Source of the DNA: Nitrospirales bacterium
GTDB taxonomy: Bacteria > Nitrospirota > Nitrospiria > Nitrospirales > UBA8639
DNA length: 31,957 nt
Assembly: GCA_029261305.1 (NCBI GenBank)
Contig: JAJDBO010000128.1
Coordinates: forward strand, 1-31,957
Reading direction: 5' to 3'
Positions 24,345-31,957 of this stretch are shown here, in pieces. The first letter of the stretch is position 1. The number at the start of each line of letters is the position of its first letter. The notes under the pieces were generated by a model. That model was not told the DNA's origin and ran no database searches. It saw only the letters and a list, made by a program, of their open reading frames with translations. A program made the position numbers and the translations under genes.

Positions 24345-25178
24345 TCATTGCTCGAAACAGTAAAGGTTGTGCTTCTGAGCACAAGCGGTGGTAGGGCTAA
24401 ATAATTCGAAATTGTCCAGGCTCTGAAGACTCCAACTACTGTTCGTGTGCGAAGTAAAACCGCCAATGCCCCACGGGACTCCATTCTCATTGACAACGGT
24501 CTGGGCATCAGTGGCAAACCAGTTGTCACAATCTAGAGCCACAGTCTCGTTGGGCGGCGGCAAAAAGTAATGTTGGCCCCGATGATCCGTTCCTGTCCAG
24601 ACGTTAAAATCAAATGGGGCATTAGAGACCACCGTCTGCCCGTTTTCATCCTGATCGATAGGAACATTGAGTTGCCCATCGGTTAAGTCCGTCCAGTCGG
24701 CAGCGACCACCGAACCGTCGGGCAAGGCATAGGGTATTGACGAACGTGTGAAGGTCGACTCTGGATCTGTCTCTGGCGAGTCCGATATCCATGCTTTGAA
24801 GTAGCCACTGTGTCCGCCAGCCTGTGCACGAATGTTGCAAAATAGATCAGCTGCAGAAGTGCCGGGGATATTTCCGCGGTGCTGGGTACTCGTCACGAAT
24901 ACCCGTTTCACCTCGGCAGATGGGCACAAGGTCAACCGTACACCCTGATCGCAGAGCTGCTTGATTATTTGTGCCGATTGCTCGACCTGCGAGAGTGTGG
25001 CTTCAAACAGCGAAAGATCATGTTGGTTCAGATTTTCGACACGTTCGGCGAGTGCAGCAACTCGCGCTGGCAGGCCACGCCTTTTTATCTTCGATCGGTC
25101 ATTGGGATGCGCGATCGCGGCCAGTGACGAAAGCATTAGCATCGTGATTACGAGTAGAATCGTGGCAATTCTGGTCAT
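24345..25178 (-). CDS. Exported DUF1554-domain protein
   Basis: 277 residues; AAGGAG stands upstream of the ATG. The signal peptide is about 1-23 (ending AIA-HP). A helical, coiled-coil-like part (about 35-80: VAALAERVENLNQ...TLSQVEQSAQIIKQL) precedes a DUF1554 domain (about 88-277): KRVFVTSTQHRGNIPGTSAADLFCN, FKAWISDS, VWTGTD, DCDNW, and LYCFEQ at the very end. The domain is related to C-type-lectin-like folds and contains paired cysteines. It is probably periplasmic or surface-exposed; the function is unknown. It is convergent with the globin fragment. Confidence 0.82.
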   Translation of the reverse strand: MTRIATILLVITMLMLSSLAAIAHPNDRSKIKRRGLPARVAALAERVENLNQHDLSLFEATLSQVEQSAQIIKQLCDQGVRLTLCPSAEVKRVFVTSTQHRGNIPGTSAADLFCNIRAQAGGHSGYFKAWISDSPETDPESTFTRSSIPYALPDGSVVAADWTDLTDGQLNVPIDQDENGQTVVSNAPFDFNVWTGTDHRGQHYFLPPPNETVALDCDNWFATDAQTVVNENGVPWGIGGFTSHTNSSWSLQSLDNFELFSPTTACAQKHNLYCFEQ

Positions 25179-25800
25179 GACAATCTCCTTTACTCAGTTC
25201 GAGTATTCGTGGTGCGTCTGCCAAATGGAGCAGCCTAGAATTCAGTAATAGATCCGGGTCAAGTTTCGGTCGAAAAGTTATCTCTTGGACAATGTGGCAG
25301 CGGAAGCCTGCATCTCGATCCGCGGAAACTCCATCGACGAATCACCTTTGGATAGTCATACAGGTAATCGCCTACCCATTGCCGACACGACATCGTCGTG
25401 GCCTATCAGTGATTGATCGGTGATTCAGAGACAGTATGGGAAAATCGATCGCACGAAACTGTGATCAAGGTCACAGTTTGGAATGGAAGGGTCTAGTATT
25501 AGGACGGTTTCCGAAAATCGACAAGCCGGAATATTTATCTGCGGATCCAACGGAAGAGTTCGGTCAAGGGGGAAGGCAGGCAAGGCTTGACTTCATATTT
25601 TTATAATTCTTCTAGTCCTCCCAATGATGAGGAATCACTGGGTGTGGGGGAATATTAAATCACTCTCTGCCAAACTAGCCCAGGCTGGGCTTACAGGTAA
25701 AAGGTATGAAGTCATGACCTGACCTCCATGACTGACCCCCATGACAAACAGGAGAAGGAGTCAGAAACATTGTTCTTGGTCGAGAACTCGGACATGCTTG
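25179..25800. other. Intergenic region with inverted repeat 25588-25714
   Basis: About 620 bp without a recognisable gene. TGACTTCATA (25588-25597) and TATGAAGTCA (25705-25714) are exact inverted repeats bounding a 127-bp MITE-like block. A perfect palindrome AGCCCAG-G-CTGGGCT (25677-25691) lies inside it. The left edge (AAGGCTTGACTTC) and right edge (ATGACCTGACC) resemble other elements here. Confidence 0.45.
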
Positions 25801-26241
25801 CTATCGCGGTTCGTCGTCATCTCCCACTTCACCGAATTCGCGTCCTCCAAATATCGCCGACTCATGGGTGTAGTGCTTGAACTCCAGTAGGTTGTGAGCC
25901 GGGTCTTCCAAAAAGAATGTATGATGTTCTAGCGGGGATCCTAAAAACCGGGTACGGGGTTCTTGGAAAAACGACAGCTTCTTTTCCTTTGCCCGATCTA
26001 CGATTGCTTGCCACTCTTCCTTCGATGTCAACACGAGCCCAAAATGGCGGGGGTAAATACTTTTGGGTTGCTCTACAGACTCCGTCGTCATCTGTGCCAC
26101 GATTTGATGCCCACCAAGATTAAGCGTCAAGGCGACTTTGGATTCTCTCCCGGCAGCACAGCCGAGTCCTTCCACATAAAACCGTCTCGTTTCTTCAACA
26201 TTTTTCATTGGAAATGCCACATGAAATAAGATCACCCCCAC
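25801..26241 (-). CDS. VOC-family (glyoxalase-like) protein
   Basis: 146 residues from a GTG at 26241, preceded by AAGGAG six bases away. A single vicinal-oxygen-chelate domain: GVILFHVAFPMKNVEETRRFY (metal-ligand-type His near 7), PRHFGLVL (His near 66), HHTFFLEDPAHNLLEFKHY (Glu near 118). It resembles small dioxygenase/glyoxalase-like proteins that bind a divalent metal as dimers; the substrate is unknown. It is cytoplasmic and stands alone. Confidence 0.85.
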   Translation of the reverse strand: MGVILFHVAFPMKNVEETRRFYVEGLGCAAGRESKVALTLNLGGHQIVAQMTTESVEQPKSIYPRHFGLVLTSKEEWQAIVDRAKEKKLSFFQEPRTRFLGSPLEHHTFFLEDPAHNLLEFKHYTHESAIFGGREFGEVGDDDEPR

Positions 26242-26711
26242 GTTCGACTCCTTTTAAATAAGAGGATTACTCGTGACCTATCAGTCCAACAGCTTTACGC
26301 CATCCGCGATCAAAATGAAAGGCCCTTCCAAATTTTTTACCGGAGTTTGAGAAGAAGCGCTTAGTCTTCAGACTGATACCACAAGTTCACGGTCTCCACA
26401 TCTGGGAATTCCCACAGCACGGTTCGTCCTCGTAACCAATTCCCCCACCAGGAGTAGTGGTCAGGCTGAGCTAGACCCTTCTATCCTGCCATAAGCAACC
26501 GCCACCGTTCCTACATTGGAAAATGTGTATCACTAGTCGGTGTCGATTGATCCACCCCCCTATTGCTCACACCCCTTCCGTTTCAGAAACATGTCCATCA
26601 TGCACATGTTGAAGATGGGCCTTGTCCATTCGACTATGAATTGCTCAAAACTCCATTAGGGAATGCGCACTACTCGTTTTCTCGGGGTGGCGGATGAGAT
26701 TCACCAAGCGC
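26242..26711. other. Intergenic, no gene seen
   Basis: About 470 bp between the VOC gene and the putative small RNA. No frame with a ribosome site or recognisable content was found on either strand, and no clear repeat. Confidence 0.45.
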
Positions 26712-26717
26712 TATAAT
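26712..26717 (+). promoter_or_regulatory. Possible -10 box of an orphan transcript
   Basis: TATAAT, a perfect -10, stands at 26712-26717. No good -35 lies 16-18 bp upstream, so it would need an activator or be weak. Transcription from it would run into the terminator at 26804-26854. Confidence 0.35.
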
Positions 26718-26723
26718 CTCTCA

Positions 26724-26854
26724 CGGACATCGAGAAACGAGGACGAACGGCATCATTGCCGCGGCGCCTGTCTCTCGATTAGTTTATACATGGCATTCAC
26801 GCCAAGGCGCGATACAGGAGGTTTCGTGTGAAACCCTGTAGTGCGCCTTTTTTT
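26724..26854 (+). ncRNA. Candidate small RNA of about 130 nt
   Basis: No coding gene on the plus strand precedes the strong terminator at 26804-26854, yet a -10 box lies just upstream. The interval can fold: ATCGAGA (26729-26735) pairs with TCTCGAT (26773-26779), enclosing a CGGCA-TCAT-TGCCG hairpin (26748-26761). It could be a trans-acting RNA or a leader/attenuator of the exported protein gene at 27006. It matches no RNA family I can name. Confidence 0.4.
26804..26854 (+). terminator. Strong intrinsic terminator
   Basis: The stem is built of AAGGCGC/GCGCCTT, TACAG/CTGTA and GGTTTC/GAAACC with a GTGT loop, one 2-nt bulge and one small internal loop (18 bp in all), running straight into seven T bases (26848-26854). 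On the opposite strand no T tract follows, so it works for plus-strand transcripts. Confidence 0.75.
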
Positions 26855-27005
26855 ATTCCAGAAGGGCCATTCTTTAGGGTAGGGGGCATAAGGGTCAGGT
26901 ATATGGAGGGAGAACTCGCTCCATAAAGCACAAATGCCCTCATGGAAGGCTACCATGAAACGTTCCCTAACATTCTTATTCACTAATATGAAGGAGGAGT
27001 TGACC

Positions 27006-27794
27006 ATGAAACGAATTGCAGTAATCCTCACACTGATCGCGCTTGCCCCACTCAGTGCAACAGCTTTTGCCCACGGCAATTCATCGGCACTTGAGTTTGA
27101 CCAAGACGCTACGCCCGATGTGATCTTCGGGACTGGCAATGAAAATGGAGGGTTCACCACCGATCGTCGAAATGGAGTGGAAGTAGCCCTGCGTGTGAAA
27201 AGACGTTTCCCGGCCCCCATGGAAGAGTACTTCAGTAATGGAAACGGAACATACTCTCCGCCAATTGGCGACGCCTGTCCGGGCTACGGTTTCGCGCCAT
27301 TCCCACTCTGCCTTGCGACCCCGTTTTGGAGTTTCGATTGGTCAGTAAACGTGAACTTCGATGAATCGACGAGCAAACACATTTCGGACTACACCTACGA
27401 ACTGGGCATGGACGCAGACCCCAGCCGCAGGACCAAATTCACCAGGTTTGATCCAATCACTCCGACGTTGCCAGATCCTGCGTCCGACCATGAGTTCGGC
27501 GACAACAGCTCAATGGACTCTGGAATGCAGGCAACTGATGTGGCAAGCTACCTGATGCTGCTCGATACCAAAAACGTCGCCCAAAATTCTTGGAATTACG
27601 AATTCTTCAACGAACAAGGCACAAGCCTGACCGCATTCGATCCCAGTGTGGATGGCAACTACATCATCTACCTGCGAGTCCTCAAGAAGAAGGGTTGGGG
27701 CAAACGCAGGATCGTGGCGCAATCCGTCATCCAGGTTTTGGTTGGTAATGGGCAACCCGTCAGGTATGTTAGACTCCCCTGGCCGAGGAGATAG
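27006..27794 (+). CDS. Exported protein of unknown function
   Basis: 262 residues from ATG 27006 with AAGGAGGAG upstream. The signal peptide is about 1-22 (ATAFA-HG). The mature part opens with DQDATPDVIFGTGNENGGFTTDR, has an aromatic, beta-rich centre (FWSFDWSVNVN), a DPASDHEFGDNSSMDSG turn region and a basic C-terminus. The only two mature cysteines fall in the loop DACPGYGFAPFPLCL (about 89-101) and could form a disulfide. No membrane anchor or sorting signal is seen at the C-terminus. I do not recognise a characterised family. The frame on the opposite strand (26753-27220) is a shadow. Confidence 0.75.
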   Translation: MKRIAVILTLIALAPLSATAFAHGNSSALEFDQDATPDVIFGTGNENGGFTTDRRNGVEVALRVKRRFPAPMEEYFSNGNGTYSPPIGDACPGYGFAPFPLCLATPFWSFDWSVNVNFDESTSKHISDYTYELGMDADPSRRTKFTRFDPITPTLPDPASDHEFGDNSSMDSGMQATDVASYLMLLDTKNVAQNSWNYEFFNEQGTSLTAFDPSVDGNYIIYLRVLKKKGWGKRRIVAQSVIQVLVGNGQPVRYVRLPWPRR

Positions 27795-27803
27795 CGTCTC
27801 TGC

Positions 27804-27832
27804 GTGCAGACGGGATGTCATCCCGTCTGCAC
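27804..27832 (+). terminator. Perfect 13-bp hairpin behind the exported protein gene
   Basis: GTGCAGACGGGAT (27804-27816) and ATCCCGTCTGCAC (27820-27832) pair completely over a GTC loop, 10 bp past the stop codon. No T tract follows, so termination may be partial or work in either direction. The rest of the gap up to 28199 shows no gene. Confidence 0.6.
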
Positions 27833-28199
27833 GGGGTTCGAGAGCATACGCGCGATTCCCCCAGCTATGTTAGCAACAACAATGACTAATTCACCCGCCA
27901 CGCCCCTCTAGTATCCTCAAGAGTTTGAACCTGGGAAGCCCCACAATCACCTGCTCTTTTTTTGCCTGTATCTCCTTGGCACACCTTCCGAACCACCCAT
28001 ACAACCTAAGTCGATCTCCGATACAATACTTTCCCGTCTTCGACTCATTGTTTCATCCACAACACCTTTCTGGTTAATCGGCGCACGTCAATTTTCGGCT
28101 ATGATTTTATGTAGCTTTTATTCCAGCCCTAAGGCATATTTCCTGTATTGGATTTTCGATTTCCAAATAAGGCGCCATTCCTATGTTGAAGAGATCCTG

Positions 28200-29420
28200 A
28201 TGGAAGTTCATACCTTTTTTCTGCATCTCCTGGTCATTCTCCTCACCGCCAGGATTTTCGCGGAAATCGCTGAACGGTTTCATGCCCCACGGGTGATGGG
28301 GGAATTGTGCGCAGGGGTGGTGCTGGGGCCAAGCCTGCTGGGCTGGATTGAACCGACAGGGGTCATCAAATTGCTCGCCGAAATCGGCATCATCCTTTTA
28401 CTCTTTGAAGTGGGGCTGGGTACCGATGTTAAACGTCTCGTGCGAACAGGATTCGCATCCATAACCGTGGCGATAGGAGGGTTCGTGGTGCCCTTTCTTC
28501 TGGGGTTTGCTCTGGGGTACTGGGGATTTGGGTTAACGCTTCTTGTATCGTTGTTTATCGGTGGGACTCTGACGGCCACGAGTATTGGCATCACCGTCCG
28601 GGTCCTGATGGATTTGAAACGGCACCAAGCTCGAGAAGGCCAAATCATTTTAGGCGCGGCCGTAATAGACGATGTGTTAGGCGTGGTCTTGCTCGCCCTG
28701 TTGTATGAATTTTCAATAGGCGGAGGGATCAATTTCTTAAACGCCAGCAAGGTCCTGACCTTTTTAACCATCTTTTTTGTGTTGGCTCCAATTGCGGCCA
28801 AACTGATTTCTCAGCTCATCAAACATTTCGAACAAGTGACCACTATTTCAGGATTGATTCCCACCTCCGTGGTGTCCCTCGTACTGTTTTTTGCCTGGTT
28901 AGCCCACGAGGTAGGAGCGCCGGAATTGCTTGGTGGCTTTGCCGCAGGTCTGGCGCTTTCTCGACGGTTTTTTCTCCCCCTCGGAGTGGCCATCCACAAT
29001 GATCCTGCCTTTGCCGAGCGCATTGAAGCGCAAATGAACCCTATTATCTTTTTATTTACGCCAATATTTTTCGTCATGGTCGGATTGTCGTTGAACCTGC
29101 AAGATGTCAATTGGGGTTCCCCCTTTATTTGGGTCTTTTCGTTGTCACTATTTGTAGTGGCCATCGTGGGGAAACTCGTTGGGTCGCTCTTCCTCAAAGA
29201 ACCGTGGATTGCTCGAGTCATCATCGGGATGTCCATGATTCCTCGTGGGGAAGTTGGATTAATCTTTGCGGAATTAGGGAGGGTGAGTGGGATTTATACG
29301 AACGAAATTTATGCGGGGATGGTGATCGTGATAGCACTCACCACGATATTTCCACCATTTGCCATTAAGTGGCTCTATGGTGCCTACGGGCATCGGTTGC
29401 AAGATCACGACGCGACATGA
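28200..29420 (+). CDS. CPA2-family cation:proton antiporter
   Basis: 406 residues from ATG 28200 (GAAGAGAT upstream); the frame continues open to 28101 without a ribosome site. About 12 membrane helices span the whole length, as in the Na/H-exchanger domain: RVMGELCAGVVLGPSLLG in helix 2, LLLFEVGLGTDV, the CPA signature with paired aspartates AAVIDDVLGVVLLALL near 155-170, and MIPRGEVGLIFAELG near 350. There is no C-terminal TrkA-N or USP domain, so it is the minimal form. It exchanges K+ or Na+ for H+ across the inner membrane; the ion cannot be told from sequence. It stands alone. Confidence 0.88.
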   Translation: MEVHTFFLHLLVILLTARIFAEIAERFHAPRVMGELCAGVVLGPSLLGWIEPTGVIKLLAEIGIILLLFEVGLGTDVKRLVRTGFASITVAIGGFVVPFLLGFALGYWGFGLTLLVSLFIGGTLTATSIGITVRVLMDLKRHQAREGQIILGAAVIDDVLGVVLLALLYEFSIGGGINFLNASKVLTFLTIFFVLAPIAAKLISQLIKHFEQVTTISGLIPTSVVSLVLFFAWLAHEVGAPELLGGFAAGLALSRRFFLPLGVAIHNDPAFAERIEAQMNPIIFLFTPIFFVMVGLSLNLQDVNWGSPFIWVFSLSLFVVAIVGKLVGSLFLKEPWIARVIIGMSMIPRGEVGLIFAELGRVSGIYTNEIYAGMVIVIALTTIFPPFAIKWLYGAYGHRLQDHDAT

Positions 29421-29554
29421 TCGGGGGTACAGTGTCTGCGCGAAACCTTGCCAAGCTCAATCTGACCCAAATTTTTCTCCTGGCAAGGTCGTTCACGAAT
29501 TGTTGGGTGGGCGCGATGTGATGACGAATAAGGCAACCAAATGCTTAGAAAAGA

Positions 29555-29573
29555 AAAGGTGTCAGGAACCTTT
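29555..29573. repeat. Short GGTGTCAGGAACC palindrome
   Basis: AAAGGT (29555-29560) and ACCTTT (29568-29573) flank GTCAGGA. It is the same design as 21869-21889. It lies between convergent genes in a 216-bp gap that holds nothing else identifiable. Confidence 0.5.
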
Positions 29574-29636
29574 CTTTCTTTAAATACGGCACTTGAGCAG
29601 AGAAAAAATACCCCAAATCGGCTATGACATAATCTC

Positions 29637-29924
29637 CTAGTTCTTGGGGTCCGTGAAGTGTCTTGTATCTGGGAACCTACCTGATTGGGATGGTGGGACA
29701 ATCGTTCCCTTCAAAATTTCCCCTTTTAAATTCTGCTCTCTATGCCCCAAGGCTTGTTGAACACAAAACCGCAAGCGCTCTAATTCTTGGATGGCCAGGC
29801 TGTCGGGGGCCTCGCTAAACTTCTTGGCCAAGTTGAGACACCGGGTATCCGGGGGTTCTTGAGCGGAGACCGTGCCACAACTGAAGAGGATTCCAACGAG
29901 CAATCCGGTGAAAACATATCTCAT
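29637..29924 (-). CDS. Small exported protein of unknown function
   Basis: 95 residues; TAGGAGG stands a few bases before the ATG at 29924. The signal peptide is about 1-21 (FTGLLVGILFSCGTVSA-QE); the cysteine in it could alternatively be a weak lipobox (LFSC). The mature part is about 74 residues, with two cysteines in a helical hairpin (DTRCLNLAKKFSEAP...ELERLRFCVQQALG) that could form a disulfide, and a polar tail. No family is recognised. Confidence 0.65.
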   Translation of the reverse strand: MRYVFTGLLVGILFSCGTVSAQEPPDTRCLNLAKKFSEAPDSLAIQELERLRFCVQQALGHREQNLKGEILKGTIVPPSQSGRFPDTRHFTDPKN

Positions 29925-30274
29925 ACATACCTCCTATGGCTAGAATTTCTGACTTTTTCATATTGTTATAATTGTACAACCTGAAAATTTTTTAAACCAC
30001 TAAACCACAACCTTTATATTTCGATTCCCAGGTTTTCCCACTATTTCCACCATAATAGATTGCTGCCCCCCAGAACATCTTACCCGCCTTTTCCAATTTC
30101 TCCTATGGGAGGTCCTGTCGGTGGGCTGCAAAAACAGGGGATAAATATGGTACAGTGTACTCCTCGAACCATTCAATTTTGAACATTCTACCCTTGCACA
30201 CTGACTGCCTCAATGTCCTCCTGAGGTAATATAGAGTTACTCCTTGACCACACCAACCGTAGGGGAGTGTCACC
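29925..30274. other. Intergenic, divergent
   Basis: 350 bp, AT-rich near 29945-30010. A minus-strand frame at 30103-30330 has no ribosome site and overlaps the next gene. Nothing is recognised apart from room for divergent promoters. Confidence 0.4.
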
Positions 30275-30547
30275 ATGAATTTCCAGCAACGTAGTGCCGT
30301 ACTGATCAACCAGTTGAAGGAACTCGTCATAGAAGTCCTTCAAACTCATCCCGACGCAGGCCCGGGAAGCCAAGGAATATCCCAACGAGAACTTGCTCGT
30401 CGAGCTGGGCTCCATAGCATCGGGACGGTAGAGTTGGATCATACCGCTCATGAAATCCTGAGTTTACTGCACAAGGAAGGGAAGGTTGAGCCTTCAGAAG
30501 AATCCGGTCAACCTGCGGAGGAAGTTCGATGGCGGCTTAAGGAATAA
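30275..30547 (+). CDS. Small winged-helix-like protein
   Basis: 90 residues; AGGGGAG lies about 7 bases before the ATG. The pattern VLINQLKELVIEVLQTHP...ISQRELARRAGLHS...AHEILSLLHKEGKVE...VRWRLKE fits a small helix-turn-helix/winged-helix fold such as those that start transcription or restriction regulators. The opposite-strand frame 30188-30451 is poorer in sequence character. It could bind DNA on its own or be a domain-sized regulator; the target is unknown. Confidence 0.55.
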   Translation: MNFQQRSAVLINQLKELVIEVLQTHPDAGPGSQGISQRELARRAGLHSIGTVELDHTAHEILSLLHKEGKVEPSEESGQPAEEVRWRLKE

Positions 30548-30833
30548 TTTCTTTGGGTAGTCCATGATGGACCTGTATAAAGGGTAGCGTTGCCTTTTTT
30601 ACCTCCAGTACCCCTCGGACTCTCAACAAAAGATTTGCCCCCCCTTTATCGTCTGTATCAAACACTAGGCTATCGCAGCACAGAGGAGTATGAACGGCAG
30701 AATAGTGACTCTTAACTTTGTGTCTGTTTTTTGAGGGCCACCTCAACCTGACGCTCCCTTATCCTTTTCAGATGCCGCTAATAATTACCCCCGCCAGAAT
30801 GGTGGGTGCTTATATCCCAAGGTAAAATTAGAG
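30548..30833. other. Intergenic with an ACTCTCAA..AAAGATTT repeat
   Basis: This stretch holds a copy of ACTCTCAACAAAAGATTTG at 30619-30637. The related copies lie at 20834-20852 and 23966-23984. No gene was seen; the minus-strand frame at 30537-30746 lacks a ribosome site. Confidence 0.5.
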
Positions 30834-30862
30834 TTGACATTCTTTTTATTTGCATATACAAT
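30834..30862 (+). promoter_or_regulatory. Sigma-70 promoter of the MarR-NmrA unit
   Basis: TTGACA (30834-30839), a 17-bp spacer, then TACAAT (30857-30862): nearly consensus. The -10 overlaps a pseudo-palindrome TTGCATATACAA (30850-30861), placing a repressor site on the promoter. Confidence 0.75.
30850..30861. promoter_or_regulatory. Putative MarR operator, copy 1
   Basis: TTGCATATACAA is a pseudo-palindrome (5 of 6 pairs) covering the -10 of the marR promoter. An identical 12-mer stands before the NmrA-like gene at 31360-31371. Confidence 0.6.
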
Positions 30863-30885
30863 TAATTTCAAGATTAGAGGAAACC

Positions 30886-31335
30886 ATGAAGTCACAAACA
30901 CCCAAACCGCCAGAAGACATTATTTTCGAACAGTGTTTAGCCGGACGGCTACGGATACTCAATCGTGTGGTCACTGGCGTCTACGATCAGGCGTTGCGAC
31001 CTCTGGGGCTGAAAACCAGTCAGCTCAATATTTTGGTCGCCGCCGCAACACAGGGAATCGCTCGACCGGCAGTGATTTGTGAACGCTTGCACCTGGATAC
31101 GTCCACACTCAGCCGGAATGTGGATCGCATGAAAACAAAAGGCTGGGTGGAAGTGGTGGGGGATGCAGATGGTCGGGCTCAACCATTTCGCGTGACCGCA
31201 AAGGGGCATACATTGTTAGAACGGGCCAAACCCGGTTGGGACACGGCACAGAAAACCGTGAAAAAACTTTTAGGCAAGGATACGGTTCAGTCGATTATCG
31301 ACTCGGTTTCCGGTTTACAAGCCACACGCACTTAG
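30886..31335 (+). CDS. MarR-family transcriptional regulator
   Basis: 149 residues from ATG 30886, preceded by AGAGGA. It has a winged helix typical of MarR: RPLGLKTSQLNILVAAATQGIARPAVICERLHLDTSTLSRNVDRMKTKGWVEVV and the wing DADGRAQPFRVTAKGHTLLERA. The single conserved-looking cysteine (about 16) and that in VICERL (about 66) could serve as redox or electrophile sensors; that is inference. It probably represses itself and the NmrA-like gene 73 bp downstream through the shared TTGCATATACAA sites. Confidence 0.88.
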   Translation: MKSQTPKPPEDIIFEQCLAGRLRILNRVVTGVYDQALRPLGLKTSQLNILVAAATQGIARPAVICERLHLDTSTLSRNVDRMKTKGWVEVVGDADGRAQPFRVTAKGHTLLERAKPGWDTAQKTVKKLLGKDTVQSIIDSVSGLQATRT

Positions 31336-31359
31336 GGATAAATTTTTTTGCCCATATAC

Positions 31360-31371
31360 TTGCATATACAA
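31360..31371. promoter_or_regulatory. Putative MarR operator, copy 2
   Basis: It is identical to the 12-mer at 30850-30861 and lies 37 bp before the NmrA-like start, overlapping a possible -10 (TACAAA). The -35 there is poor (T run). Confidence 0.6.
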
Positions 31372-31408
31372 ATACTATCAATCTCAACATCCATCAAGGA
31401 GCATGACC

Positions 31409-31957
31409 ATGAACAAGCCAAAAATTCTCGTCACATCCGCCGGCGGTCACACTGGCACACCCGCGGTGTATCAACTTCTTGAGCAGGGATATCCTGTTCG
31501 CGCGTTCCTGCATCGCCATGATCGCCGTGCTGTTCGGTTTCGTGAGGCCGGGGCCGAAGTCTTCATTGGAAACCACCTGGACATGCGCGACGTGCGCAAC
31601 GCGCTCCAGGGTGTTCAGCGAGCGTTCCATATTCCCCCTTTCGGACCCAATATGCTCCACAGCACCATGGTGTTCGCGCTTGCCGCCGAGGAAGCCAAAC
31701 TGGAAGTCGTGGCTCATCTCGGAGCGTGGAACCCACATGCCAGTCATCCAGCCGTCCATCAGCGTGAGCACTGGATCGCAGGCAGCTTGTTGCGCTGGAT
31801 GCCATCGGTCGATGTGGTGCATGTCAATCCTGGCCTCTTCGCCTTTACCTACTTCTTGGGGCTCCCATTTGTTGCGCAGCTCGGGATGTTAACGCTTCCC
31901 TATGGAGACGGACTCACCGCTCCCCCCTCCAATGAAGATATTGCACGCTTGGCGGTC
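31409..31957 (+). CDS. NmrA-like NAD(P)-binding protein, 3' end outside window
   Basis: 183 codons are visible, open to the window edge. ATG 31409 has AAGGAG seven bases upstream; ATG 31403 is too close to it. The start MNKPKILVTSAGGHTGTPAV is an atypical-SDR nucleotide site, here SAGGHTG where GxxGxxG is usual. RAFLHRHDRRAVRFREAGAEVFIGNHLD and the following segments match NmrA/HSCARG-type proteins that bind NAD(P) and often report redox state or reduce quinones. It lies behind a MarR gene whose operator copy stands before it, so its expression is probably inducible. Confidence 0.82.
   Translation, partial: MNKPKILVTSAGGHTGTPAVYQLLEQGYPVRAFLHRHDRRAVRFREAGAEVFIGNHLDMRDVRNALQGVQRAFHIPPFGPNMLHSTMVFALAAEEAKLEVVAHLGAWNPHASHPAVHQREHWIAGSLLRWMPSVDVVHVNPGLFAFTYFLGLPFVAQLGMLTLPYGDGLTAPPSNEDIARLAV

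Noticed and set aside
26753..27220. 155-codon open frame on the minus strand
   Set aside because: It is antisense to the clearly coding exported protein gene and to the terminator, with no ribosome site and low-complexity composition.
30188..30451. 87-codon minus-strand frame over the winged-helix gene
   Set aside because: The plus-strand frame has a ribosome site and helix-turn-helix character; this one has neither.
1..31957. CRISPR array
   Set aside because: No series of regularly spaced direct repeats was seen; repeats present are isolated palindromes.

Overview
The window looks like a chromosomal segment of a Gram-negative, chemolithotrophy-type bacterium. GC content is near 50%. Several genes encode exported c-type or P460-type haem proteins, there are two large sigma-54 activators, and some coding sequences have outer-membrane features. 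The best guess is a Nitrospirota member such as a low-GC Nitrospira, judged from the gene repertoire (two cytochrome P460 genes, an exported truncated globin, DUF2490, a kinase-ATPase-regulator fusion) and not from any marker gene. No rRNA gene or complete tRNA gene was seen.

Left part (1-4.3 kb): a TPR/Sel1 protein overlaps a membrane-bound CHASE2 sigma-54 activator. Just downstream lies a near-consensus sigma-54 promoter, then a leader that can fold two mutually exclusive ways, then an OmpA-type peptidoglycan-binding protein. This reads as a self-contained envelope-sensing circuit.

4.3-7.5 kb: a TetR regulator with a Tll0287-like haem protein stands divergent to cytochrome P460 no. 1 and a SnoaL-like protein. 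A perfect 16-bp palindrome sits between the two units. Beyond a terminator-like hairpin is the 3' half of a tRNA-Lys(CUU) gene, a probable scar of site-specific integration. At 7.7-13.2 kb is a very large Ser/Thr kinase-ATPase-GAF-sigma-54 activator fusion.

13.7-17.6 kb: a DsrE-like protein, an ECF sigma factor, cytochrome P460 no. 2, a small exported protein, an exported group 1 truncated haemoglobin and a DUF2490 outer-membrane protein all run in the same direction. Together with the first P460 locus this suggests periplasmic handling of NO and/or hydroxylamine. A lipoprotein LCAT-type lipase follows on the other strand.

20-31.9 kb: an accessory-looking region of small genes (CsbD, HEAT-like, STAS-like, MarR with a small ORF and a membrane protein, DUF1554, VOC, an exported protein of unknown function, a CPA2 antiporter, a winged-helix protein, and MarR with NmrA). 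It is peppered with palindromic dispersed repeats and MITE-like inverted repeats. It also holds a duplicated 3' fragment of the globin gene and an orphan intrinsic terminator that may end an unrecognised small RNA.
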